NCBI RefSeq assembly: GCF_021191635.1
Contig: NZ_JAIWPR010000006.1
Coordinates: forward strand, 62,001-126,000
DNA: 64,000 nucleotides
Direction: 5' to 3'
Source: Alterluteimonas quercicellularis
GTDB lineage: Bacteria > Pseudomonadota > Gammaproteobacteria > Xanthomonadales > Xanthomonadaceae
Position 1 is the stretch's first letter; each line of letters starts with the position of its first letter. The notes beneath the pieces were generated by a model. The model worked only from the letters and a program-made list of their open reading frames with translations, did no database searches and was not told the origin of the DNA. Below, piece by piece: positions 19,266 to 29,268 of this stretch. The position numbers were made by a program, and so were the translations under genes.

Positions 19266-19685
19266 ATGCCCGACGCCTACGCCCTGCACCCGCAGCTCGC
19301 CGCCGACAGCCATCCGCTGGCCGCGCTGGCGCTGTGCGAGCTGCGCCTGATGGACGACGCCAACTACCCCTGGCTGGTGCTGGTGCCGCGGGTGGCCGGC
19401 GCGCGCGAACTGATCGACCTCGACCGCGAGCAGCGGCTCCGGCTGACCGACGAGATCGACTTCTCCGCGCGCCTGCTGCGCGCCGCGATCCGGCCGGACA
19501 AGCTCAACGTGGCCGCGCTGGGCAACCTGGTGCCGCAGCTGCACGTGCACGTGATCGGCCGCTTCGTCGGCGACCCGGCCTGGCCGGCCCCGGTGTGGGG
19601 CCGGGTGGCGGCGCGCCCCTACGGCCCGGAGGCGCTGGTGGAACGCATCCGCGCGCTGCAGGCGGCGATGCCCGGCGGCGCCTGA
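19266..19685 (+). CDS. HIT-domain protein
   Basis: A 139-residue histidine-triad protein. The signature is QLHVHVIGR (91-99): the first histidine of the usual H-x-H-x-H is glutamine, as in many small proteobacterial HIT proteins and in GalT-like transferases. The core strand pattern (YPWLVLVPR, DFSARLLR, LNVAALGN) is typical. It probably hydrolyses or transfers nucleotides, but the substrate is not known. It ends 10 bases from the convergent dcd stop. Confidence 0.88.
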   Translation: MPDAYALHPQLAADSHPLAALALCELRLMDDANYPWLVLVPRVAGARELIDLDREQRLRLTDEIDFSARLLRAAIRPDKLNVAALGNLVPQLHVHVIGRFVGDPAWPAPVWGRVAARPYGPEALVERIRALQAAMPGGA

Positions 19686-19695
19686 CGCCGCCGCC

Positions 19696-20265
19696 TCAGG
19701 TCTTGGGCAGGGTCACCCCGGTCTGGCCCTGGTACTTGCCGCCGCGGTCGCGGTAGGAGGTCTCGCAGACCTCGTCGGACTGGAAGAACAGCATCTGCGC
19801 CACGCCCTCGTTGGCGTAGATCCGCGCCGGCAGCGGCGTAGTGTTGCTGAACTCCAGGGTCACGTGGCCCTCCCACTCCGGCTCGAGCGGGGTCACGTTG
19901 ACGATGATCCCGCAGCGCGCGTAGGTGCTCTTGCCCAGGCAGACCACCAGCACGTCGCGCGGGATGCGGAAGTACTCCACCGTGCGCGCCAGCGCGAACG
20001 AGTTCGGCGGGATGATGCACACGTCGGACTCGATGTCGACGAAGCTGCCGGAATCGAAGTGCTTGGGATCGACGATCGTGGAGTTGATGTTGGTGAAGAC
20101 CTTGAACTCGCGCGAGCAGCGCACGTCGTAGCCGTAGCTGGACGTGCCGTAGCTGACGATCCGCTCTCCGGCCGCATCGTGCTTGACCTGCCCCGGCTCG
20201 AAGGGCTCGATCATGCCGTGCTGCTCGGCCATGCGCCGGATCCAGCGGTCGCTCTTGATGCTCAT
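19696..20265 (-). CDS. dcd: dCTP deaminase
   Basis: Dcd deaminates dCTP to dUTP, feeding thymidylate synthesis. The 189-residue protein shows [21 protein letters not shown] (110-120), and [20 protein letters not shown] with the catalytic glutamate E138 at the same number as in E. coli. The trimer-type family length is 188-193. ATG 20265 lies downstream of a TACAAT box. The bifunctional dCTP deaminase/dUTPase is less likely in this group. Confidence 0.96.
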   Translation of the reverse strand: MSIKSDRWIRRMAEQHGMIEPFEPGQVKHDAAGERIVSYGTSSYGYDVRCSREFKVFTNINSTIVDPKHFDSGSFVDIESDVCIIPPNSFALARTVEYFRIPRDVLVVCLGKSTYARCGIIVNVTPLEPEWEGHVTLEFSNTTPLPARIYANEGVAQMLFFQSDEVCETSYRDRGGKYQGQTGVTLPKT

Positions 20266-20322
20266 CGAATGCGTTGTCCTTGGGTCGGCGCGGGGCCGGA
20301 ATGGAGAGAGGCGAGGCGGTGG

Positions 20323-20328
20323 ATTGTA
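20323..20328 (-). promoter_or_regulatory. Possible -10 box for dcd
   Basis: Minus-strand TACAAT, 57 bases before the dcd ATG, between apbC and dcd. It would allow dcd expression independent of apbC, which is upstream in the same direction. Confidence 0.35.
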
Positions 20329-20350
20329 GGCGCAGCGCGCGGCGGCCGCC

Positions 20351-21211
20351 TCACAGCAGCGAGGCGGAGATCGGCATCGCCGCGCGCGGGCGCTTCGACA
20401 GTTCCTCGACCAGCCGCGCGGCCACCGCGCGGTAGGCCTGCGCGGCGGCCGACTGCGGTGCCGAGGCGACCACCGGCACGCCCGCATCGCCCTGCTCGCG
20501 GATCCCGCGCTCCAGCGGCAGCGAGCCCAGCAGCGGCACGCCGTACTGCGCGGCCATGCGCTCGCCGCCGCCCTCGCCGAACAGGTGGTCGACGTGGCCG
20601 CACTGCGTGCACACGTGCTGGGCCATGTTCTCGACCAGCCCGAGCACCGCGATCTCCACCTTCTCGAACATCCGCAGCGCCTTGCGCGCGTCCAGCGTCG
20701 CCACGTCCTGCGGCGTGGTCACCACCACCGCGCCGGCCACCGGGATCTTCTGCGCCAGGGTCAGCTGGATGTCGCCGGTGCCCGGCGGCAGGTCCACCAG
20801 CAGGTAGTCCAGGCCGTCCTCGCCGCCCCAGCGGGTGTCGGCGAGCAGCTGCTGCAGGGCCGAGGTCGCCATCGGGCCGCGCCAGATCATCGGCGTGTCG
20901 GCCTCCACCAGCAGGCCGATCGACATCGCCTCGATCCCGTGCGCGCGCATCGGCTCGATGGACTTGCCGTCGGGGCTGTCCGGGCGGCCGGAAAGCCCGA
21001 GCATGGTCGGCACGCTGGGCCCGTACACGTCGGCGTCCAGCACGCCCACCCGCGCGCCGTCGGCCGCGAGCGCCAGCGCCAGGTTGACCGCGGTGGTCGA
21101 CTTGCCCACCCCGCCCTTGCCCGAGCCGACGGCGATCAGGTTGCGGACGCGCGGCAGCGGGCTCAGCTGGCCCTGGACCGCCCGCGCCGGTACCGGGGAA
21201 CCGTGTCGCAT
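20351..21211 (-). CDS. apbC: Mrp/ApbC iron-sulfur cluster carrier ATPase
   Basis: Mrp/ApbC binds and hands over [4Fe-4S] clusters to apoproteins using ATP. The 286-residue protein has the deviant Walker A GKGGVGKS (31-38), the DADVYGPS switch, DLPPGTGD (140-147), [11 protein letters not shown], and the cluster-binding CxxC (C201, C204 in VCTQCGH). It lacks the N-terminal DUF59/MIP18 domain found in some orthologues. It is divergent from the DUF2147 gene and opposite in strand to metG, near which mrp is often found. Confidence 0.94.
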   Translation of the reverse strand: MRHGSPVPARAVQGQLSPLPRVRNLIAVGSGKGGVGKSTTAVNLALALAADGARVGVLDADVYGPSVPTMLGLSGRPDSPDGKSIEPMRAHGIEAMSIGLLVEADTPMIWRGPMATSALQQLLADTRWGGEDGLDYLLVDLPPGTGDIQLTLAQKIPVAGAVVVTTPQDVATLDARKALRMFEKVEIAVLGLVENMAQHVCTQCGHVDHLFGEGGGERMAAQYGVPLLGSLPLERGIREQGDAGVPVVASAPQSAAAQAYRAVAARLVEELSKRPRAAMPISASLL

Positions 21212-21370
21212 CTTGCCGTCCCGTTCATTGCAGGATGCGCATTCTCCCCCATCCGGCCCGCCGGGTCTAAGCGGCCGCCGCCGGAGGGCTATGGACGCCG
21301 TCGCGCGCGCGCTCTAGGCTGGCGCGAACGGACGTTCGAGCCGTCGACCACAACTTGGGAGGGTAGTGCG

Positions 21371-21799
21371 ATGTTCACCAGGACATGTCTGCTGTTGCTG
21401 GCGCTCGCGCCGTTCGCGGCCGCGGCCCAGGCCGACCCGACCGGGCGCTGGAAGACGATCGACGACGAGACCGGCCAGGCCAAGTCGATCGTGGAGATCC
21501 GCCGGCTCGACGACGGCTCGCTGTCCGGCCGCGTGGTCGAGATCCTGCAGTCCGACCGCGGCCCCAATCCCACCTGCGACCGCTGCAGCGGCGCCAACAA
21601 GGACAAGCCGATCCAGGGCATGACCATCCTGTGGGGGCTGCGCCCGGACGGCGAGAACAGCTGGTCCGGCGGCACCATCCTCGACCCCGCCAAGGGCCGC
21701 AGCTACCGCTCGAAGGCACAGCTGATCGCGCCCGACCGCCTCGGGGTCTCCGGCTGCGTGACCTTCATCTGCCGCGAGCAGGTCTGGCAGCGCGAGTAG
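21371..21799 (+). CDS. DUF2147 secreted protein
   Basis: A 142-residue periplasmic protein with a signal peptide ending near AQA-DPTG (about residue 21). The mature part starts with DPTGRWKTIDDETGQAKSIVEI and has NPTCDRCSGANKDKPIQGMTILWGL, the DUF2147 core, with two further cysteines near the end that probably form disulfides. The function of the family is unknown; the fold resembles a lipocalin-like barrel. GGGAGGG precedes ATG 21371. Confidence 0.85.
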   Translation: MFTRTCLLLLALAPFAAAAQADPTGRWKTIDDETGQAKSIVEIRRLDDGSLSGRVVEILQSDRGPNPTCDRCSGANKDKPIQGMTILWGLRPDGENSWSGGTILDPAKGRSYRSKAQLIAPDRLGVSGCVTFICREQVWQRE

Positions 21800-21844
21800 C
21801 GCGTCCGCAGGGCGCGTCCGGCGCGGCGGCACGGCGCCGCGTGC

Positions 21845-21850
21845 GATAAT
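21845..21850 (+). promoter_or_regulatory. Possible -10 box for metG
   Basis: GATAAT in a GC-rich spacer, 26 bases before the metG ATG. A similar GATAAT precedes the RnfB-like gene at 24904. Confidence 0.35.
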
Positions 21851-21876
21851 CGGCGGCCGTTCCCGCCGCCTCGCCC

Positions 21877-23925
21877 ATGACCCGCACCGCGCTCGTCACC
21901 ACCGCCCTGCCCTACGCCAACGGCCCGCTGCACCTGGGCCACCTGGTGGGCTACATCCAGGCCGACATCTGGGTGCGGGCGCGGCGCATGCGCGGCGACC
22001 GGGCGTGGTTCGTCTGCGCCGACGACACCCACGGCACGCCGATCATGCTGGCGGCCGAGAAGGCCGGCGTCACCCCCGAGGCGTTCATCGCCGGCATCCA
22101 GGCCGGGCACGAGCGCGACTTCGCCGACTTCGGCGTCGCCTTCGACCACTACGACTCCACCCATTCGGCCGCCAACCGCGAACTGACCGAGCGCTTCTAC
22201 GCGCGGCTCGACGCCGGCGGCCACATCTCGCGGCGCTCGGTGGCGCAGTTCTACGACCCGGCCAAGGGCATGTTCCTGCCCGACCGCTACATCAAGGGCA
22301 TCTGCCCGAACTGCGGCAGCCCCGACCAGTACGGCGACAACTGCGAGGTCTGCGGCGCGACCTACTCGCCCACGGACCTGAAGGAACCGAAGTCGGTGGT
22401 CTCCGGCGCCACGCCGGAGCTGCGCGAGTCCGAGCACTTCTTCTTCGAGGTCGGCCGCTTCGAGGCCTTCCTGCGCGACTGGCTGGCCGGCGACGTCGCC
22501 CTGCCGGGCGTCAAGGCCAAGCTGATGGAATGGCTCGACGCCGAGGGCGGGCTGCGCGCCTGGGACATCTCCCGCGACGCGCCGTACTTCGGCTTCGAGA
22601 TCCCCGGCCATCCGGGCAAGTACTTCTACGTCTGGCTGGACGCGCCGATCGGCTACCTGTCCAGCTTCCGGACGCTGTGCGCGCGCACCGGCGAGGACTT
22701 CGAGCGCTACCTGGCGCCGGACTCGCCGGCCGAGCTGCACCACTTCATCGGCAAGGACATCGTCAACTTCCACGGCCTGTTCTGGCCGGCGGTGCTGCAC
22801 GGCGCCGGCCACCGCGCGCCGACCCGGCTGCACGTCAACGGCTACCTGATGGTGGACGGCGCCAAGATGTCGAAGTCGCGCGGCACCTTCGTCATGGCGC
22901 GCACCTACCTCGACGTCGGCCTGGAGCCGGAGGCGCTGCGCTACTACTTCGCGGCCAAGTCGTCGGGCGGCGTCGACGACCTCGACCTCAACCTCGGCGA
23001 CTTCGTGGCGCGGGTCAACGCCGACCTGGTCGGCAAGTTCGTCAACCTCGCCAGCCGCTGCGCGGGCTTCGTCGGCAAGCGCTTCGGCGGCCGCCTGGCC
23101 GACGCCCTGCCCGATCCGGCGCAGTACGCGCGCTTCGTCGCCGCGCTGGCCCCGGTCCGCGAGGCCTACGAGCGCAACGACCCCGCCGCCGCGATCCGCC
23201 AGATCATGGCGCTGGCCGACGAGGCCAACCGCTACATCGACGAGCGCAAGCCGTGGGTGATCGCCAAACAGGAAGGCGCCGACGCCGAGCTGCTGGCGGT
23301 CTGCACCCAGGGCCTGAACCTGTTCCGCGTGCTGGCCGCCGCGCTCGGGCCGATCCTGCCACGCACGGCCGCCGGCGCCGAAGCCTTCCTGGACGCCCCG
23401 GTGCAGGGCTGGCAGGACCTCGACGCGCCGCTGGCCGGCCACGCGATCCGCGCCTACGTCCCGCTGTTCACCCGTATCGACCCCAAGCTGATCGACGCCA
23501 TGACCGAAGCCTCCAAGGACACCCTCGCCGCTCCCCCCGCCGCCGCGAAGGCGGCCGCCCCGGCCAATCCCGGATCCCCGATCCCGAATCCCGCCCATAT
23601 CGGCATCGACGACTTCGCCAGGCTCGACCTGCGCATCGGCAAGGTGCTGGCCTGCGAGTTCGTGGAAGGCTCCGACAAGCTGCTGCGCTTCGAGCTGGAT
23701 GCGGGCGAGCTGGGCAGGCGCCAGATCTTCTCCGGCATCCGCGCCAGCTACGGGCAGCCGGAGGCGCTGGTCGGCCGCAACGTGGTGTTCATCGCCAACC
23801 TGGCCCCGCGCAAGATGCGCTTCGGCCTCAGCGAGGGGATGATCCTGTCGGCCGGCTTCGACGGCGGCGCGCTGGCGCTGCTGTCGGCCGACGAGGGCGC
23901 GGCCCCCGGCATGCCGGTGCGCTGA
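21877..23925 (+). CDS. metG: Methionyl-tRNA synthetase
   Basis: Charges elongator and initiator tRNA-Met. The 682-residue class I enzyme has the HIGH-like HLGH (19-22), a zinc knuckle [18 protein letters not shown] (about 145-162), the KMSKS loop (330-334) and a C-terminal tRNA-binding domain (about 577-682, [13 protein letters not shown]) that dimerises the protein. The Ala/Pro linker at 550-575 precedes that domain. The family length is 670-690. It is followed after 14 bases by a small membrane protein and then a HAD phosphatase, probably one transcript. Confidence 0.98.
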   Translation: MTRTALVTTALPYANGPLHLGHLVGYIQADIWVRARRMRGDRAWFVCADDTHGTPIMLAAEKAGVTPEAFIAGIQAGHERDFADFGVAFDHYDSTHSAANRELTERFYARLDAGGHISRRSVAQFYDPAKGMFLPDRYIKGICPNCGSPDQYGDNCEVCGATYSPTDLKEPKSVVSGATPELRESEHFFFEVGRFEAFLRDWLAGDVALPGVKAKLMEWLDAEGGLRAWDISRDAPYFGFEIPGHPGKYFYVWLDAPIGYLSSFRTLCARTGEDFERYLAPDSPAELHHFIGKDIVNFHGLFWPAVLHGAGHRAPTRLHVNGYLMVDGAKMSKSRGTFVMARTYLDVGLEPEALRYYFAAKSSGGVDDLDLNLGDFVARVNADLVGKFVNLASRCAGFVGKRFGGRLADALPDPAQYARFVAALAPVREAYERNDPAAAIRQIMALADEANRYIDERKPWVIAKQEGADAELLAVCTQGLNLFRVLAAALGPILPRTAAGAEAFLDAPVQGWQDLDAPLAGHAIRAYVPLFTRIDPKLIDAMTEASKDTLAAPPAAAKAAAPANPGSPIPNPAHIGIDDFARLDLRIGKVLACEFVEGSDKLLRFELDAGELGRRQIFSGIRASYGQPEALVGRNVVFIANLAPRKMRFGLSEGMILSAGFDGGALALLSADEGAAPGMPVR

Positions 23926-23939
23926 GCGGGACGCGGACG

Positions 23940-24236
23940 ATGGGTCTTCCGGGTCTGGTCCTCGGCGTGATCGCGCAGTGCGTGTTCGCCGGCGTGCAAG
24001 CCATGCTGGGCATCTTCGCCATCTCCAGCATCCTCGACCGGCGCACGCTCAACGCCGTCGAGCAGGCGGTGCTGCCGCACTGCATCTGGCTGCTGCCCGC
24101 GGTGCCGCTCGGCGTCGCCGCCCTGCTCGTCGGCGCCTGGTTCGCCCGCCCGGCGCTGCTATCGTACTGGTGGCATGCGCTGCCGGTCGCCACCTTCGCG
24201 CTGTTCCTGGCCTACGCCATGGTGAAGATGGACTAG
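23940..24236 (+). CDS. Small three-helix membrane protein, unknown function
   Basis: A 98-residue, very hydrophobic protein with three predicted transmembrane segments: about 3-27, 46-68 and 72-93. No catalytic motif is visible and I do not recognise the family. The frame is real by codon use and by its tight fit between metG (14-base gap) and the HAD gene (8-base gap). It may be an accessory of either neighbour, but nothing shows this. Confidence 0.65.
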   Translation: MGLPGLVLGVIAQCVFAGVQAMLGIFAISSILDRRTLNAVEQAVLPHCIWLLPAVPLGVAALLVGAWFARPALLSYWWHALPVATFALFLAYAMVKMD

Positions 24237-24244
24237 GGCCCGGA

Positions 24245-24838
24245 ATGACCGACCTCGTCCTCGCCGACTTCGACCACACCATCACCACCTGCGACACCTA
24301 CGCGCGCTTCCTGCGCGCGGTGGCCACGCCGCGGCAGCTGCGCGAGGCGAAGTGGCGCGTCGGCCCGTGGCTGGCCGGCTATCGGCTGGGCCTGGTCTCC
24401 GCCGCCTCGATCCGCGCCCGCGTCACCCGCATCGCCTTCACCGGGCGCGATGCCGGGGAGATCCGCGCGGCCGGCCTGCGCCATGCCCGCGAGGTCCTGC
24501 CCGCGCTGCTGCGCCCGGAGACGATGCGGGCGCTGCAACGCCACGTCTCGGCCGGGGACGACGTGGTGGTGGTGTCCGGCTCGCTCGATGTCTACCTGCG
24601 CCCCTGGTGCGAGCGCCACGGCTTCGCCCTGCTCTGCAACCGCCTGGAGGCGCGCGACGGCGTGCTGACCGGGCGCTACAAGGACGGCGACTGCGGCGCC
24701 CGCAAGGCGGACCTGATCCGCCAGCGCTACCGGCTCGGCGACTACGCGCGCATCCACGCCCACGGCGACAGCCGCGAGGACCGCCCGATGCTGGCGCTGG
24801 CGCACGCGCGCTGGTACCGCGGCAGGCGCGTCCCGTAG
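24245..24838 (+). CDS. HAD-IB family phosphatase
   Basis: A 197-residue haloacid-dehalogenase phosphatase of the SerB-like IB subfamily. Motif I is DFDHTIT (8-14, nucleophile D8 and acid D10), motif II is VVSGSLDVYL (serine), and motif III/IV is HGDSREDRPML. TCDTYARFLR near the N-terminus is typical of the IB group, which includes phosphoserine and phosphoglycerol-type phosphatases; the substrate is unknown. The stop TAG belongs to a GTAG sequence that looks like the head of a degenerate REP pair. Confidence 0.88.
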   Translation: MTDLVLADFDHTITTCDTYARFLRAVATPRQLREAKWRVGPWLAGYRLGLVSAASIRARVTRIAFTGRDAGEIRAAGLRHAREVLPALLRPETMRALQRHVSAGDDVVVVSGSLDVYLRPWCERHGFALLCNRLEARDGVLTGRYKDGDCGARKADLIRQRYRLGDYARIHAHGDSREDRPMLALAHARWYRGRRVP

Positions 24839-24881
24839 GGCGGGCGAACCGCCGGCGCGGTCGCGCGCGAGCGCTCCCACG
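24835..24881. repeat. Degenerate GTAG-type REP pair
   Basis: A GTAG head at 24835 with a GC-rich arm faces the inverted arm GTCGCGCGCGAGCGCTCCCAC at 24860-24880. The left arm is diverged. The GTAG includes the HAD gene stop codon. Confidence 0.5.
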
Positions 24882-24903
24882 GGGCCCTGCAGGCGAAGTG
24901 GGG

Positions 24904-24909
24904 GATAAT
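24904..24909 (+). promoter_or_regulatory. Possible -10 box for the RnfB-like gene
   Basis: GATAAT, 31 bases before ATG 24941, after the REP pair. No clear -35. Confidence 0.3.
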
Positions 24910-24940
24910 CCGGCGCCCAGCGCCTGCCCATCGCGTCCGA

Positions 24941-25357
24941 ATGCCTCCCGCCCTCGCCCTCGCCGAGCGCCTCGACCGCCTGCTGCCGCAGACCCAGTGC
25001 GGCCAGTGCGGCTTCGACGGCTGCCGGCCCTACGCCGAGGCCATGGCCCGGGGCGAGGCCGGGGTGGAGCGCTGCCCGCCCGGCGGCGACGCCGGCGCGC
25101 GCGCGCTGGCGCATCTGCTGGGCGTGCCGGCGCGCCCCTACGACCGGGCGCGCGGCCCGCACAGGCCGCCGCAGGTGGCGCGGGTGGTGGAGGCCGACTG
25201 CATCGGCTGCACCAAGTGCATCCGCGCCTGCCCGGTCGACGCCATCGTCGGCGGCGCCAAGCGCATGCACGTCGTGGTCGAGCCGCTGTGCACCGGCTGC
25301 GAACTGTGCGTGCCGGCCTGCCCGGTCGACTGCATCGAACTGCTCGCGGCGGGCTGA
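24941..25357 (+). CDS. Soluble RnfB-like ferredoxin
   Basis: A 138-residue iron-sulfur protein matching RnfB without its N-terminal membrane helix. It has a 4Fe-4S domain (C20, C23, C28, C45, in [16 protein letters not shown]) and two ferredoxin motifs: C87/C90/C93/C97 and C117/C120/C123/C127. No RnfA, C, D, G or E is nearby, so it is unlikely to act in a Na+/H+-pumping Rnf complex here; xanthomonads often have such an orphan, frequently beside nth. It probably transfers electrons in the cytosol. It converges with the GumN-like gene. Confidence 0.85.
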   Translation: MPPALALAERLDRLLPQTQCGQCGFDGCRPYAEAMARGEAGVERCPPGGDAGARALAHLLGVPARPYDRARGPHRPPQVARVVEADCIGCTKCIRACPVDAIVGGAKRMHVVVEPLCTGCELCVPACPVDCIELLAAG

Positions 25358-25375
25358 GCCGCCGGGCGCCCGCCC

Positions 25376-26341
25376 TCAGGGCACCCGCTCGACCGTGTAG
25401 CCGCGCTCGCGCAGCTTGTGCACCACGCCGTCCTCGCCGAGCAGGTGCAGCGCGCCGACGGTCACCAGCGTGTTGCCGTCCTGGCCGAACAGCGCCTCGA
25501 TCTCCGGCAGCCAGGCGTCGTTGCGGCCCACGTTGATGCGCTGGTAGAGCGCGGGGTACTCCATGCGCATGCGCACCGCCATCTCGTTCCACAGCGTGCG
25601 CTCGTCGCCCGCGCGCCAGGCGCCGTGCAGCTTGTCCAGCTCCTGCGCGCCGGCCTCGCCCGAGGACTCCAGCGCCTCGCGCAGGAACTGCAGCTGCTCG
25701 GGACGGTGCATGCCGTCGAGGAAGGCGATCTGCTCCTCGCCGGTCTCCAGCCCCACCGTGGCCTTGCCGGCCTGGCGCGCACGCTGCTCCAGGTGCGTGT
25801 CCAGGCCCAGCGCCGGGTCCAGGCCGTGGCCGGTCATCTCGATCAGGGTGATCGTCAGCGCGACGAACCACGGCTCGAACATCTGCACCGCCTGCGGGGT
25901 GAGGCCGATGGACTGCACGCGCTGGGCGTTGTCGGCCAGCCAGGCCTTGAGCGCGGCCGCGGTCTCCGGCGGCAGCTCGCTGTCGAGGGTGGTGCCGTCG
26001 GTGCGCATGCCGGCCTGGCCCATCTTCAGCGCGAGGGTCGGCGAGTTCATCTCCTCCGGCGCCATCTCGAACATCAGCCGCGAGGCGTCCTCGAAGGCCG
26101 CGTCCACCGACGGCGCCAGCGGGTAGTCGTCCGGCCGCAGCAGGTGGAACGAACCCAGCAGGTAGACCGAGGTCTCCCCCTTGCTCGCCTTCCACAGCAG
26201 CGGCACCGGCGGCGTCGCGGCCGCGGCGGGCTCCGGCGGCGGCTGCGGCGAAGCGGCGGCGGGCGGCGGCGTCTGCGCAGTCGCGGCGGCGGCGAACAGC
26301 AGGGTCGAGAGCAGGGGGATCAGCACGGGCTTCCGGGTCAT
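25376..26341 (-). CDS. TraB/GumN family secreted protein
   Basis: A 321-residue periplasmic or surface protein with a signal peptide (to about 23), a Pro/Ala linker, and a TraB/PrgY/GumN domain: VYLLGSFHLLRPDDYPL near the start and NTLVTVGALHLLGEDGVVHKLRERGY at the end, where the paired GxxHLL motifs are the proposed metal-dependent (Tiki-like) protease core. It was first noted next to the xanthan gum genes, but it is not a proven gum enzyme. ATG 26341 was chosen over one 51 bases upstream because the signal peptide follows it. Confidence 0.88.
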   Translation of the reverse strand: MTRKPVLIPLLSTLLFAAAATAQTPPPAAASPQPPPEPAAAATPPVPLLWKASKGETSVYLLGSFHLLRPDDYPLAPSVDAAFEDASRLMFEMAPEEMNSPTLALKMGQAGMRTDGTTLDSELPPETAAALKAWLADNAQRVQSIGLTPQAVQMFEPWFVALTITLIEMTGHGLDPALGLDTHLEQRARQAGKATVGLETGEEQIAFLDGMHRPEQLQFLREALESSGEAGAQELDKLHGAWRAGDERTLWNEMAVRMRMEYPALYQRINVGRNDAWLPEIEALFGQDGNTLVTVGALHLLGEDGVVHKLRERGYTVERVP

Positions 26342-26372
26342 GGGACGTCCTGTTCGGGAAGGGGTTCGGAGT

Positions 26373-27317
26373 CTAGAGCGCGCTGCCGGCATAGGCCTGC
26401 TCGCCGGCGGCGACCGGCAGGCGCAGCCGGTTGGCGCTGGGCGGCAGCGGGCAGGTGGCGTGCAGCGTGTAGGCGCAGGGCGGGTTGTAGGCGCGGTTGA
26501 AGTCCAGCACCACCCGGCCGTCGGCGTCCGGCGCGGCGGCCTCCAGGTAGCGCCCGGCGCCGTAGCTGCCGTGCCCGCTGGTGCCGTCGGCGAACATCAG
26601 GAACAGGCCGTCGTCGCCGCCGATCGCCTCCAGCCGCCAGGTCTGCCCGTCGCGCTCGAACTCCACGACGCCGGGGTTCGGCATCGCCTCGACCTGGCCG
26701 AGGATGTTGACGATCTCCAGCGTCCGCCCCGGCGGATGCGGCACGAAGCGCGCCGGCACGCGCCAGGCGCGGTCCGGCGCCCAGAAGCGCAGGCCGGCGA
26801 AGCGCGCGCGCGCCGGCGCATCGGCATGGCGCACGCGCAGCGCATGGCGGCCGCCGCGCTCGATCAGCGTCAGCTCGCCCTTGCCGTCGTCGAAGCCCAG
26901 CCGCGTCGGCGCCTCGTCGCGATCCGGGCGCAGCGCCACCCGCCCGCGCACCGGCTCGCCGTCGAGCGTGACCGCCACGCCGCGCTCGGGGGTGAAGTGC
27001 ACGGCACCGTCCGCCTGCTGCACCAGCCCCAGGCGCGGCGGGCCGAAGCGCAGGTCGATGCCGACCCGCTCGCCGTTGCCGAGGTGGTGCGCCGGCAGCG
27101 ACAGCCAGTGCAGGCCGACCAGGGTCGTCCAGCCGTCGTCGGCGCGCAGCGAGCGCTCGCGCGCCTCGCGCCAGGCGGTCTCCTCGCGGGCGAAGGCGGC
27201 ATCGGCCTCCTGCGCGGCCGGGTCCGCGGCGGGCGGCGACTCCGCCGAGCAACCCGCCAGGGCCAGCCATGCCAGGGCGATGCCCAGGCCCCGCGCCATG
27301 CCGCGATCGTTCGCCAT
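26373..27317 (-). CDS. DUF1684 lipoprotein
   Basis: A 314-residue lipoprotein with lipobox LAGC (C23). The DUF1684 domain covers most of the mature protein: WTTLVGLHWLSLPAHHLGN, FLMFADGTSGHGSYGAGRYL and FNRAYNPPCAYTLHATCPLPP, the last being the family signature. The function is unknown. It begins one base after the mutL stop and ends 31 bases before the GumN-like gene, so mutL, this gene and the GumN-like gene appear cotranscribed. Confidence 0.88.
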   Translation of the reverse strand: MANDRGMARGLGIALAWLALAGCSAESPPAADPAAQEADAAFAREETAWREARERSLRADDGWTTLVGLHWLSLPAHHLGNGERVGIDLRFGPPRLGLVQQADGAVHFTPERGVAVTLDGEPVRGRVALRPDRDEAPTRLGFDDGKGELTLIERGGRHALRVRHADAPARARFAGLRFWAPDRAWRVPARFVPHPPGRTLEIVNILGQVEAMPNPGVVEFERDGQTWRLEAIGGDDGLFLMFADGTSGHGSYGAGRYLEAAAPDADGRVVLDFNRAYNPPCAYTLHATCPLPPSANRLRLPVAAGEQAYAGSAL

Positions 27318-27318
27318 C

Positions 27319-29148
27319 TCAGCGCCCCCGCAGGAACCAGCGGTCGATGTCCGCCATCCCGAACCGGGTCCAGGTCGGGCGGCCGTGGTTGCACTGCCCC
27401 GAACGCTCGGTCTCCTCCATCTGCCGCAGCAGGGCGTTCATCTCCGGCACCGTCAGCCGCCGGTTGGCGCGCACCGCGCCGTGGCAGGCCATGGTCGAGA
27501 GCAGTTCGTCGCGCGCGCTGCGGATGCGCCGGCTCTCGCCGTGCTCGCGCAGGTCGGCCAGCACGTCGCGCAGCAGCGCCTCGGTGTCGCCGCTGGCCAG
27601 CAGCGCCGGCACCCCGCGCAGCAGCAGGGTCTGCGGCCCGGCGCGGGAGACATCGAAGCCCAGTTCGGCCAGGGTCGCCGCCTCGCGCTCGGCCACGTCC
27701 GCCTCGCGCTCGGCCACCGCCACCGTCTGCGGCACCAGCAGCGGCTGCATGCGCAGGCCCTCGCTGTCGTGCGCGGCCTTGAGCTTCTCGTAGCCGATGC
27801 GCTCGTGCGCCGCGTGCATGTCCACCACCACCAGGCCGTCCACGGTCTGGCTGAGGATGAACACCCCGTGCAGCTGCGCCAGCGCATAGCCCAGCGGCGG
27901 GACGCCGTCCTCGCCGGTCTCGGGCAGCGGCGCGTTGGCGGCCGCGGGCGGCAGGTGCGGCGCGTCGCCGGCCTGCCCGGGCTGGGCGCCGTACAGCGCG
28001 GCGTAGCCGGCGCGCAGTTCCTCCACCCGCAGCGACAGGCCGGGCTGGCGCTGCGGCATCGGCGCTCGCCAGGCCTCGCGCAGCGGCGCCGCGCCCGCGG
28101 CCGCCTCGGCCACCGCGCCCGGGATCGCCGCCGCCACCGCCGCGCCCTGCCCGGCGCGGGTGGCGGCCAGGGCCTCGTGCAGGGTGCGGAACACGAACTC
28201 GTGGATCAGCCGCGCGTCGCGGAAGCGCACCTCGTGCTTGGCGGGATGCACGTTGACGTCGACGCGGGTCGGGTCGAGTTCGAGGAACAGCACGTAGGCC
28301 GGCTGGCGGCCGTGGTAGAGCACGTCGGCATACGCCTGCCGCACCGCGTGGGCGATGCTGCGGTCGCGCACCGCGCGGCCGTTGACGTAGACGTACTGCT
28401 GGTCGGCGCTGGCGCGCGAGTACGAAGGCTGCGCGATCCAGCCCGACAGCCGCAGGCCCGCCGCCGCGTGGTCGATCCGCAGCGCCTGGCGCGAGAACTC
28501 GGCGCCCAGGGTCTCGTTGAGGCGCTCGTCGGAGAACAGCGCCTCGCCGCCGCGGTAGCGCCGCAGCGGCTTGCCGTTGTGGCCGATGCGCAGCTCCACG
28601 TCGGGCCGCGCCAGCGCGAGCTGCCGCAGCCATTCCTCGATGTGGCCCAGCTCGGTGCGCTCGGCGCGCAGGAACTTGCGCCGCGCCGGCACGTTGTAGA
28701 ACAGGTCGCGCACCTCCACCGTGGTGCCCGGCGGGTGCGCCTTCGGCTCCACCTCGCCGAGCCGGCCGCCGTCCACCGACAGCGCGCTGGCGTGCTCCGC
28801 ATCGGCGGTGCGCGAGACCAGCAGGAATCGGCTGACCGAGGCGATCGAGGGCAGCGCCTCGCCGCGGAAGCCGAGCGTGGACACCGCCTCCAGGTCGTCG
28901 AGCGAGGCGATCTTGCTGGTCGCGTGCCGGGCCACCGCCAGCGGCAGTTCCTCGGGCACGATGCCGCCGCCGTTGTCGCGGATGCGGATCAGCCGCACGC
29001 CGCCCTCCTCGAGGTCGACGTCGACCCGGTCGGCGCCGGCGTCGAGCGCGTTCTCCACCAGTTCCTTGACCACCGACGCCGGCCGCTCGACGACCTCGCC
29101 GGCGGCGATCTGGTTGATCAGGGTGTCGGGAAGCGGGCGGATGCGCAC
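27319..29148 (-). CDS. mutL: DNA mismatch repair protein MutL
   Basis: MutL links mismatch recognition by MutS to strand removal. The 609-residue protein has the GHKL ATPase motifs [19 protein letters not shown] and GFRGEAL, then a variable linker and a C-terminal dimer domain. Near residue 442 it carries [12 protein letters not shown], which fits DQHA(x)2E(x)4E of endonuclease-active MutL with M for Q, and a later CNHGRP motif. This suggests intrinsic nicking and MutH-independent repair. The start is GTG 29148. Confidence 0.97.
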   Translation of the reverse strand: MRIRPLPDTLINQIAAGEVVERPASVVKELVENALDAGADRVDVDLEEGGVRLIRIRDNGGGIVPEELPLAVARHATSKIASLDDLEAVSTLGFRGEALPSIASVSRFLLVSRTADAEHASALSVDGGRLGEVEPKAHPPGTTVEVRDLFYNVPARRKFLRAERTELGHIEEWLRQLALARPDVELRIGHNGKPLRRYRGGEALFSDERLNETLGAEFSRQALRIDHAAAGLRLSGWIAQPSYSRASADQQYVYVNGRAVRDRSIAHAVRQAYADVLYHGRQPAYVLFLELDPTRVDVNVHPAKHEVRFRDARLIHEFVFRTLHEALAATRAGQGAAVAAAIPGAVAEAAAGAAPLREAWRAPMPQRQPGLSLRVEELRAGYAALYGAQPGQAGDAPHLPPAAANAPLPETGEDGVPPLGYALAQLHGVFILSQTVDGLVVVDMHAAHERIGYEKLKAAHDSEGLRMQPLLVPQTVAVAEREADVAEREAATLAELGFDVSRAGPQTLLLRGVPALLASGDTEALLRDVLADLREHGESRRIRSARDELLSTMACHGAVRANRRLTVPEMNALLRQMEETERSGQCNHGRPTWTRFGMADIDRWFLRGR

Positions 29149-29181
29149 GGGAAGCGGCGGCGGACGGCGGGACCAGCCCCG

Positions 29182-29187
29182 ATCATA
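29182..29187 (-). promoter_or_regulatory. Possible -10 box for mutL
   Basis: Minus-strand TATGAT, 33 bases before the GTG start, in the 120-base spacer between the S9 peptidase stop and mutL. Confidence 0.35.
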
Positions 29188-29268
29188 CCGGTCTGCCCGC
29201 GCGCCGGCGCGGAGGCCGTGGTCGCGGTCCCCGGGCGCCGCGCCCGAGCCGGGCCGCGCGCCCGCTCG

